From Candidatus Caenarcanales bacterium (GTDB lineage Bacteria; Cyanobacteriota; Vampirovibrionia; Caenarcaniphilales; Caenarcanaceae): a DNA stretch of 8,562 bases. This document shows positions 1 to 5,394 of this stretch, one piece after another; position 1 is the first letter of the stretch; each line of letters begins with the position of its first letter. The stretch is taken from NCBI GenBank assembly GCA_947489925.1, contig CANLFK010000092.1, forward strand, positions 1 to 8,562, written 5' to 3'. Both the position numbers and the translations under genes were made by a program. The notes beneath the pieces are model-generated. The model saw only the letters and a list, made by a program, of their open reading frames with translations. It did no database searches and had not been told where the DNA came from.

Positions 1-581
1 TTGAAAACCTAAATATTAAATTACCTGAATTGACAGCCGAAGACAAATCTTTAATTGCACATTTAAATTTATTAAGCTTTAAACCATTTATTATTGCCGC
101 AAACCTAAAAGAAGCAGAATTAGCCAAACCTTTAGAAAACCCACAATATTTGGCTTTGAGTAAATATATCGATAACAATATTGAATTAATAGCTATTTCA
201 GCCCAAATCGAAGCGGAATTAATTGAATTATCCGAAGAAGAAACCAATGAATATTTACAAAGTTTGGGAGTTAATGAATCGGGCGTGAAAAGTTTAATTC
301 AGGCTTCATTTAAAGCTTTAGGACTTATGACTTATTTTACAGCAGGCGAAATGGAAGCTAGGGCTTGGACAGTTCCGATTAATTGTAAAGCACCTCAAGC
401 CGCTGGAGCAATTCACACAGACTTTGAGAGAGGCTTTATTAAGGCAGAAGTAGTTGGCTGGGACGATTTATTAAATTATGGCACCAAACAATTAGCTAAA
501 GATGCTGGAAAAGTAAGACTAGAAGGCAAAGAATATACTGTGCAAAGTAGCGATATTATTGAGTTTAAGTTTAATGTTTAG
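1..581 (+). CDS. ychF: YchF/OLA1 family redox-regulated ATPase, C-terminal part (5' truncated by window edge)
   Basis: The frame is open from base 3 to the TAG at 579-581, so the gene began before the window; the in-frame TTG at 30 is internal. About 193 of the roughly 363 residues usual for YchF are present. The visible part covers the end of the G domain with the helical insert, then the C-terminal TGS domain. Key matches are the YFTAGEMEARAWTVP block, the APQAAGAIHTDFERGFIKAEV block, and the terminal IIEFKFNV, all characteristic of YchF. The nucleotide-binding motifs (including the NxxE that gives ATP preference) lie upstream and cannot be checked. YchF is a cytoplasmic, ribosome-associated P-loop protein linked to translation and stress responses (family knowledge). 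The next start codon is only 6 bp after the stop, so co-transcription is likely. Confidence 0.96.
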   Translation, partial: ENLNIKLPELTAEDKSLIAHLNLLSFKPFIIAANLKEAELAKPLENPQYLALSKYIDNNIELIAISAQIEAELIELSEEETNEYLQSLGVNESGVKSLIQASFKALGLMTYFTAGEMEARAWTVPINCKAPQAAGAIHTDFERGFIKAEVVGWDDLLNYGTKQLAKDAGKVRLEGKEYTVQSSDIIEFKFNV

Positions 582-583
582 GA
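580..583 (+). promoter_or_regulatory. Shine-Dalgarno-like AGGA for the ATG at 588
   Basis: AGGA overlaps the ychF stop codon and sits 4 nt before ATG 588. It is one of the few recognisable ribosome binding sites in the window. It supports ATG 588, rather than the later TTG 638, as the true start of the exported protein downstream. That choice in turn requires the frame change at 620-626. Confidence 0.5.
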
Positions 584-587
584 ACAA

Positions 588-1183
588 ATGAGTAAAACAC
601 TAATAAAAAAAAGTTTAGGAAAAAAGTAATATCGGTTTTGATATTATTTATTATTTTAAATTCTCTTTCAGGGGTGGTATTTGCGTGTAAATCAAGATGG
701 GGTGGAGATTTTTTTGAGGTTGCTCCTAAGTCTGATTTTGTGGCTTTAGTTCAGATTCTAGAACATTTGGAAAAACCTTTAGAACCTTCGGATCGATATC
801 TTTTTCCTAATCAAATGGAAGTCAAAGTTTTAGATGTTTACAAAGGTAAAGAAACTCGTAAAATTTTACCCATTGGAACGGATTGGGGCTGCGAGTGTGG
901 TCGTATTCCTTTGGCTAAATTCTTTGAAAAAGATCAATATTATGTTATTGCTTTTTATAAAGATAAACGTCCTAATTCTCATTATAAAGATGATTACTTT
1001 GCTGGTGGTTGCAGAGGATATTGGTTGAAAGCAGATTTAAAAGGAACGTTTGTATTATTCAAAGAACGATTACCGCAGGGAGTGCTGAATTTATTACCAG
1101 CAGGATCGCCATCGTATATCGAACGCAAAATTAGCTTTAAAGATTTGAAAAAACGCCTAAACAAAAGTGAAAAACAAAAATGA
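588..1183 (+). CDS. Exported four-cysteine protein, NTR/TIMP-like; reading frame broken at a -1 slippery site
   Basis: Two frames must be joined. ATG 588, with an AGGA upstream, encodes MSKTLIKKSLGKK and then hits TAA at 627. Shifting -1 at A AAA AAG (620-626) continues with VISVLILFIIL and an open frame to TGA 1181-1183, giving 198 residues. The join produces a textbook signal peptide: basic n-region, hydrophobic core, and a VFA/C cleavage site after residue 33. Without it, only a weak TTG at 638 with no basic n-region is available. The mature protein would start with Cys34 and has further cysteines at about 102, 104 and 142. Its layout (N-terminal Cys, a VKVLDVYKG strand, CECG, a YYVIAFYKD strand, GGC) resembles the bacterial NTR/TIMP-like fold; this is pattern recognition and not certain. 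Function is unknown. A lipoprotein is a weaker alternative, since VFAC is a poor lipobox. The stop overlaps the next ATG (ATGA). Confidence 0.7.
620..649 (+). promoter_or_regulatory. Candidate -1 frameshift site: A AAA AAG heptamer, adjacent stop and hairpin
   Basis: Bases 620-626 read A AAA AAG in the phase set by ATG 588, the heptamer used for -1 frameshifting in E. coli dnaX. The zero-frame stop TAA follows immediately at 627-629. TAATATC (627-633) pairs with GATATTA (640-646) around the loop GGTTTT, and G-U plus two A-U pairs can extend the stem to 624-649. An AGGA lies at 617-620. Against a programmed site, the hairpin touches the slip site instead of leaving the usual spacer, the stem is AT-rich, and AGGA is closer than is typical for -1 stimulation. 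The simpler explanation is loss of one A from the run. Confidence 0.4.
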
Positions 1184-1377
1184 ATACTTCAGAACCACCT
1201 CAAATTAGATTAAAAATCGATAGTTTCAGAGCCGTTAAAAGTGCTGATATTATTATTGATGGAATTACGGTTGTTACTGGTGAAAATGGTTGCGGGAAAA
1301 GTACTTTATCTAAATTATTATATTTTTTTTATAAAACAGTTGCTGTTTATTATTTTACTAACCAATGGTGCGGGTGA
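1180..1377 (+). pseudogene. AAA/P-loop ATPase, truncated just after Walker A
   Basis: The 65-residue product starts like an AAA-type ATPase of the Rad50/ABC-like group. It has a beta-strand and FRAVKSADIIIDGI segment, then a perfect Walker A GENGCGKST at residues 34-42, then TLSKLLYFFYKT. After about residue 54 the sequence (AVYYFTNQWCG) no longer looks like the family, and TGA follows at 1375. Intact relatives run several hundred residues with a signature motif, Walker B and D-loop; none is found downstream in any frame. The gene is therefore a 3'-truncated remnant. Its ATG overlaps the stop of the upstream exported protein (ATGA), so it may have been translationally coupled. The break coincides with a GC-richer segment at about 1360-1443. 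The original function cannot be deduced. Confidence 0.75.
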
Positions 1378-1445
1378 AATTAAAGCCCAAACTGAGGGAA
1401 GTGAAGAGGGATAAAGCCATTTTCGTCTGGTTTAAGTCCGAATGG
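1358..1445. other. GC-richer junction segment between two broken genes (possible mobile-element or deletion scar)
   Basis: Bases 1361-1440 contain 37 G+C of 80 (46%), well above the surrounding sequence. The segment begins about where the ATPase loses family resemblance and ends about where the minus-strand TPR protein does. All three plus frames stay open through much of it; one is an ATG-initiated 27-codon frame (1365-1448, MVRVKLKPKLREVKRD...). No terminal inverted repeats, target duplication or transposase are visible, so its identity stays open. Confidence 0.4.
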
Positions 1446-1567
1446 TAAACTTGAGAATTATTTTTATTAGTTTCAAGTAATTTATTTAAGCAATCAAATG
1501 CTTCTTCGTGGCTACCTTTTTCGTACTTTTCAATGGCAATTTCTAGGTTTTCGTTTTTATCGCTCAT
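1358..1567 (-). pseudogene. TPR-repeat protein, truncated after about 42 residues
   Basis: Reading on the minus strand from ATG 1567, the first 42 or so residues form a tetratricopeptide unit: an IEKYEKGSHEEAFDCLNKLL helix pair followed by ETNKNNSQVY, matching the spacing of a TPR with its inter-helix small residues. After that (about base 1443) the sequence becomes SDLNQTKMALSLFTSLSLGF and stops at 1358, with no TPR character. This later part is encoded by the GC-richer junction segment. TPR proteins normally have several tandem repeats, so this is most likely a 3'-truncated remnant. No Shine-Dalgarno sequence is visible. It may still be transcribed, but a function for a single repeat is doubtful. 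Confidence 0.55.
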
Positions 1568-1825
1568 AATAAAATTTATGCCAGTTTATTCGCTTAATTT
1601 ATCCAAACTCACAATTACTTCTTTGTATTGCCTTCTCTTTTGCCAGTCTGAGTCTTTTTTGCTTCCGTTCAGCGTAAATCAATAACATTAATAATTTAAA
1701 ATCTAATTATAATTCGGTTTAATACTTAATTCGGGTGTGAAAAGCATGGAAAACCCAAAGATTTTTAGTTGAATTATAAAAAAGTGGTTTAAATTGTTTA
1801 CTTAAAGTTTTTGGTTTTATAAATT
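1568..1825. other. Intergenic/degraded stretch upstream of the matrixin gene
   Basis: Apart from the remnant at 1586-1678, I find no convincing coding or structured RNA signal. The last 50 bases are AT-rich. TTGTTT (1794-1799) and TATAAA (1818-1823) resemble a promoter with an 18-nt spacer, but the implied transcription start falls at or after the matrixin ATG, so I do not call it. Confidence 0.4.
1586..1678 (-). pseudogene. Possible C-terminal remnant of a minus-strand gene
   Basis: A 30-codon minus-strand frame runs from just after an in-frame TGA (1679-1681) to TAA at 1586-1588, 18 bp before the TPR start. It reads FTLNGSKKDSDWQKRRQYKE and ends VIVSLDKLSE. The charged, helix-forming composition looks like a protein C-terminus, and the position fits the tail of a gene that preceded the TPR gene. 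It is too short to assign to a family and could be chance. I report it because it sits in the same rearranged locus. Confidence 0.3.
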
Positions 1826-2668
1826 ATGAAAGGTTTATTAGCAGTAGTTTTTGTACTTTTGTGTGCTGGAAGCTACTTTTTTATTAAAATTGGTTTGCCA
1901 ATGCTTTTACATGAAACGCCAGTTATTGCTTCCAAAGATACTCAATCAAATGCTAGTGCAAGTTTAAACACAAATAATCAAGCTGTTGAAATTAATAATA
2001 ATCAAGCTTTAATTCCAGCTAATCAATTTGAAGTAGCTCCATTGCAAGATATTGACGATAAAAAATATCATAACTTTTTTGAAACTGGAATTATAAAAGA
2101 TGGAAATTTATATCGTTGGCATAAAACTGATTTGACTTATTATATAGATCGTTTGGCAGCCCGCAGACTGTCTGATAGTAAAATTCGTAGGGCTTTTGAT
2201 TGGTGGGCTCATAAATCCAAATTATTTACTTTTACTCGTGTAACTGATCCAGAGAGAGCTGATATTTTTATACAAGTAGCGACCGCCTCCGAAAAAGACC
2301 GAATGGGAGAAGCTGGACCAGATAAGGCTATTGTTGGAAAAACTTATAATTTTAAAGGAAATACTTTACAAGAAAATATAATTACTCATGCCACCGTTAC
2401 TATTGCTGAAGAGTATTTTAGTGCTAAACAAGTAGATGAATATAATCGTTCTGGCAAAGATCATGGTTTTCAGACTTTGGTGCATGAATTAGGTCATGTA
2501 TTAGGTTTAATGGGGCATAGTCCAAATACTGGTGAATGTATGTATTTTCAGGCTGATGCAACGGGTAAAGCTTGCGATATAATAACACCAGAAATTAATA
2601 CTTTAGCAATATTGTATGGGCGATCCAATATTTTGACTCGAGGTTTTTATGATGCAAAAAGAACTTAA
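1826..2668 (+). CDS. Matrixin-type (M10-like metzincin) zinc metalloprotease, exported or membrane-anchored
   Basis: The 280-residue protein begins with a hydrophobic segment (residues 3-28), a signal peptide or N-terminal anchor. An Asn/Ser-rich linker follows to about residue 65, then the catalytic domain. RWHKTDLTYYID and RAFDWWAHKSKLFTFTRV followed by ADIFIQVA match the N-terminal matrixin subdomain. The zinc site is HELGHVLGLMGH at 220-231, with E221 as the likely general base and M239 as the Met-turn (ECMYF). The third His is one residue later than in the classical HExxHxxGxxH, a spacing I associate with cyanobacterial matrixin-like proteins (HxxGxxGHS). The closing ITPEINTLAILYG helix also fits that group. 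No cysteine-switch propeptide is visible. It would act outside the cytoplasm on an unknown protein substrate. The start lacks a Shine-Dalgarno sequence, but ATG 1826 places the signal sequence directly at the N-terminus. Confidence 0.88.
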   Translation: MKGLLAVVFVLLCAGSYFFIKIGLPMLLHETPVIASKDTQSNASASLNTNNQAVEINNNQALIPANQFEVAPLQDIDDKKYHNFFETGIIKDGNLYRWHKTDLTYYIDRLAARRLSDSKIRRAFDWWAHKSKLFTFTRVTDPERADIFIQVATASEKDRMGEAGPDKAIVGKTYNFKGNTLQENIITHATVTIAEEYFSAKQVDEYNRSGKDHGFQTLVHELGHVLGLMGHSPNTGECMYFQADATGKACDIITPEINTLAILYGRSNILTRGFYDAKRT

Positions 2669-2796
2669 GTTGAAAAGTGGCTAACATAAACTAATTTTAA
2701 AAAGACTTAAACAATATTTATATTTTTCTAAAAAGTGTGGCATGAAATATAAAGAAACCTCAAATGTTTTATAATATTTTTTTTACTAACTTGATT
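2669..2796. other. Intergenic spacer upstream of the TolC-family gene
   Basis: AT-rich spacer without a gene. TATAAA at 2748-2753 could serve as a -10 element upstream of either tolC start, but no good -35 is present at normal spacing. No convincing terminator hairpin follows the matrixin gene. Confidence 0.25.
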
Positions 2797-4569
2797 ATGA
2801 AAGACCAACAAGTATTGAAAGGATTTAGAGCTAAATTGTATTTCTCTTTAGTTTTATCTTGCCTTGTAATTTCTGGACAAAGTTTATTAGCTGAGCCCGT
2901 AGAAAAACAAAGTAAAAGTATATGGAATGACTTTGATGAAAACGATCCCAGCTTACAAGTAAAAAGGCAAATTCAAATTCCCGAACAAAAAGTTGATTCA
3001 GATATACCAGATACCTCGACTAATAAGCTTGAGGTGAAAAACTATAATCCGCAGAGAGCTTCTCAAATTTTGGAAGAGGTCAAAAAACAAAGTCTTGAAA
3101 CTGACTCAGACTCTGATTCTTTAATGAATTCTGATAGAGATCCTGCGGGAATAAATTTGGAATCACAATTACCTCTGGATCAACCTTTATCCGAAAGATT
3201 TGCCTCTGATATTTTAGATCCGATTGAATTAGATGTGAATTCAGCTGATATTTTAGATTTAAGCCTAGAAAAAGCTTTATTAATTGGCTTAGACTCAAAT
3301 TTGCCTTTAAGGATAGTAGATCAAACTGTTGCTCGGGATAAATGGCGTTTTTGGGGTACAACTTCGGGACTTTTGCCAGATACTTTTTCTAATTATAATT
3401 TAAGAGATTTATCACAAACTGGAACTCGCCACCAAAATCAACTTGGAATTTCATATAGTTTTGCTCCATCAGAAATATTTAGTACTTTGGCTAGTTATTA
3501 TGACTGGATGGCAACTTCTAAATTAAAAGGAGCTGCTTTCCAAGATTTAATGAGACAAATCACTAATCAATATTATGATGTTATGAGAGCTAGAGGTGAA
3601 TTAGCCGTTAGAATTGAGGCTGTAAGACAAGCAAATATACAATTAAAGCTCAATGAAAAACTTGATGAAGCTGGTGTTGGAACTCGCTTTTCTGTTTTGC
3701 AAGCCAAAGAACAATTAGCCGAAAATGAATTAGCTCTTATTGCACAGCAATCAAATGCTCGTATTGCAGAAATTCAATTATTAAATACTTTAAATATGCC
3801 TTTAGGCACTGATTTAAGACTAGAAGAAAGCCAAATTTATAAAAAAACTTTAATTAGCTCCGAATATATAATGGATGATTTGGTGAGCATGGCATTAGCT
3901 AATAGACCAGATATTACTCGTCGTCAATTTGCTGTAAAAGCGGCTAAAAGAAGAGTAGCAGAATCAATTGTTTCGGCAGTAACCCCTCAATTAACTGCCA
4001 GAGCTATTACAGAAAGAAATGATCCTTCATTTACAGATTCTTTTGGATATTTTGGTAATAAAGCTTTGGGCTTAGGAGAAGTTGGTTTACAAATGCCTAT
4101 TTTGACTGGTATGGGTTTAGGTCAAATTGCACCTATTAATCAGAATAAAGCTTTGTCTCGTCAGGCTAGCTTGGAACTTTCAAATGAAATTTTGACAGTT
4201 GAGACTGAAGTCAGAGACGCATTTTTGAGAAGTAATGCCGCTGAAAAGCAAATATCTGCCGCTGAAAGACAATTGGAAGCAGCAACTGAAGCTATTAAAT
4301 TAGCTCGTATTAGATTACAAAATGGAGTTGGTACTAATATTGACTTAATTGACACTCAAAGGAATTATGTTAATGCTTTAGTAAATAAAGTTAGATCTAT
4401 TGTGCAGTACAATCAATCTCAAGTTGATCAATTACGAGCTATTGGTTTAATTTCACTGGGAGGCATTTTAGACCAAGAAATGGCTTTTAAAAGTGATAGT
4501 GCTGATAATTCTTTAGATGATGAAGATGATGAAGATTTTCAACCAGCCAATTATTCTGGAAAACCTTAA
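2797..4569 (+). CDS. TolC-family outer-membrane efflux/secretion channel with acidic extensions
   Basis: An in-frame ATG at 2764 would add 11 residues (MFYNIFFTNLI). I prefer ATG 2797, which gives MKDQQVLKGFRAK followed by a hydrophobic core and LLA/EP, a standard signal peptide; the product has 590 residues. After cleavage comes an acidic, Ser/Asp-rich stretch of about 120 residues (including DSDSDSLMNSDRD). The outer-membrane efflux repeat pair follows: the first from LSLEKALLIGLDSNLPLRI, with the coiled-coil helix around QANIQLKLNEKLDEAGVGTR; the second from MALANRPDITRRQFAVKAAK to LARIRLQNGVGTNIDLIDTQ. GVGT at the helix turns is typical of the family. The protein should trimerise into an outer-membrane barrel with a periplasmic helical tunnel. 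The C-terminus is also strongly acidic (DDEDDEDF). No membrane-fusion protein, ABC or RND pump gene is adjacent, so the partner is unknown. The stop overlaps that of tyrA. Confidence 0.93.
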   Translation: MKDQQVLKGFRAKLYFSLVLSCLVISGQSLLAEPVEKQSKSIWNDFDENDPSLQVKRQIQIPEQKVDSDIPDTSTNKLEVKNYNPQRASQILEEVKKQSLETDSDSDSLMNSDRDPAGINLESQLPLDQPLSERFASDILDPIELDVNSADILDLSLEKALLIGLDSNLPLRIVDQTVARDKWRFWGTTSGLLPDTFSNYNLRDLSQTGTRHQNQLGISYSFAPSEIFSTLASYYDWMATSKLKGAAFQDLMRQITNQYYDVMRARGELAVRIEAVRQANIQLKLNEKLDEAGVGTRFSVLQAKEQLAENELALIAQQSNARIAEIQLLNTLNMPLGTDLRLEESQIYKKTLISSEYIMDDLVSMALANRPDITRRQFAVKAAKRRVAESIVSAVTPQLTARAITERNDPSFTDSFGYFGNKALGLGEVGLQMPILTGMGLGQIAPINQNKALSRQASLELSNEILTVETEVRDAFLRSNAAEKQISAAERQLEAATEAIKLARIRLQNGVGTNIDLIDTQRNYVNALVNKVRSIVQYNQSQVDQLRAIGLISLGGILDQEMAFKSDSADNSLDDEDDEDFQPANYSGKP

Positions 4570-5354
4570 AAGCAAGTCTTAATTTCTTGGCAAAACTGAA
4601 GATAAGCTTTTTGAATTTGACTGGAGTTTAATTTTAATAAATCTTCATTTAAAACTTGATTTCCTTTAGCCAAACGAGTCATTCCATCAAATCCACTTGA
4701 AGCTAATTGCAAAGCTAAATCTTTAATATTAGAGTCTGCATAATTATTAACTGTATTTAAAAGCCCAATTGACAATAATAAAGGCAAATGGCTAATTAAA
4801 GAAACTGCTTGATCATGCTCCTGTGCCGCTGTAAAAATAATATTTGCTTTTGTTAGGCTAATCAATTCAATTAATTCTGGAAATTTTTGAGCTTCTGTCA
4901 TTAAAGCCCAAGGTCTATTGGTAAATAATTCTGCAAAAGCATTTTCAAAACCAATTTTTTCTGTTCCAGCCATTGGATGACCACCTACAAAGTTAATATT
5001 TATTGTTTTAGCTAAAATTAACTGGGCTTGTTGGCAAATATTAGTTTTGACACTGCCAACATCAGTAATTATTACTTCAGGTTTTAAATAAGGAATAATT
5101 AATTCTAAGGTGTTTAAAATCTCACGCAAAGGCGTACAAATAAAAATAAAATCACATTTTTGTAAATCTGAAAAATCTTCTGAAATAAAATAAAATGAAT
5201 TTGCTTTGAGTTTGTTGGCGTTTTTATCAATAAAATTTTGTTTATTCCTGACCAATAAAGCGACTTTTAAGCCTTGCTGAGCCAAATTTAAAGCTAAAGA
5301 ACCTCCAATTAAGCCAGCCCCAATTATGCCAATTACTTTATTTTCTAATTTCAT
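4566..5354 (-). CDS. tyrA: TyrA, prephenate/arogenate dehydrogenase
   Basis: This protein carries out NAD(P)-dependent oxidative decarboxylation in the tyrosine branch of the shikimate pathway. I take ATG 5354 (262 residues), preceded by GGGA with 6 nt spacing; the TTG at 5366 would add only four residues. The Rossmann nucleotide-binding motif GAGLIGGS is at residues 12-19, and CTP(L) and DVGSVK follow around 73-103. GGHPMAGTE holds the probable catalytic His126, then NRPW and ISHLP (His189) in the helical dimerisation domain. The length matches the short cyanobacterial-type enzymes: there is no chorismate mutase fusion and no C-terminal ACT domain, so feedback control by tyrosine through ACT is not expected. 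Prephenate versus arogenate and NAD versus NADP preference cannot be settled from the sequence. It is 40 bp downstream of the SpoIID-domain gene on the same strand, probably co-transcribed, and converges on tolC. Confidence 0.94.
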   Translation of the reverse strand: MKLENKVIGIIGAGLIGGSLALNLAQQGLKVALLVRNKQNFIDKNANKLKANSFYFISEDFSDLQKCDFIFICTPLREILNTLELIIPYLKPEVIITDVGSVKTNICQQAQLILAKTININFVGGHPMAGTEKIGFENAFAELFTNRPWALMTEAQKFPELIELISLTKANIIFTAAQEHDQAVSLISHLPLLLSIGLLNTVNNYADSNIKDLALQLASSGFDGMTRLAKGNQVLNEDLLKLNSSQIQKAYLQFCQEIKTCF

Positions 5355-5394
5355 AATTTCCCGCAAAATAGTTTGAGTATTAATATTATTGCTT

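Noticed and set aside
30..581. TTG at 30 as the start of the first gene
   Set aside because: The same frame is open back to the window edge and the residues before it fit YchF, so the gene is truncated and does not start here.
834..1028. 64-codon plus-strand frame inside the exported-protein gene
   Set aside because: It lies wholly within a better-supported gene in another frame and has no family features.
1722..1770. Resemblance of a short frame (NSGVKSMEN) to the ESGVKSLIQ segment of YchF
   Set aside because: Only about five residues match and the frame is closed on both sides, so chance is the better explanation.
1794..1823. TTGTTT/TATAAA promoter for the matrixin gene
   Set aside because: The implied transcription start would lie at or after the ATG at 1826.
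1780..2742. Recurring AAAAGTGG-like strings in the gaps on both sides of the matrixin gene
   Set aside because: Short, inexact (AAAAGTGTGGC in one case) and likely by chance in AT-rich spacers; no consistent spacing.
3080..3361. 93-codon minus-strand frame under tolC
   Set aside because: Antisense shadow of the TolC coding sequence, with no signal of its own.
4161..4355. 64-codon minus-strand frame under tolC
   Set aside because: Antisense shadow of the second TolC repeat.
5355..5366. TTG 5366 start for tyrA
   Set aside because: ATG 5354 directly precedes the Rossmann strand, has a GGGA upstream and gives the normal length.
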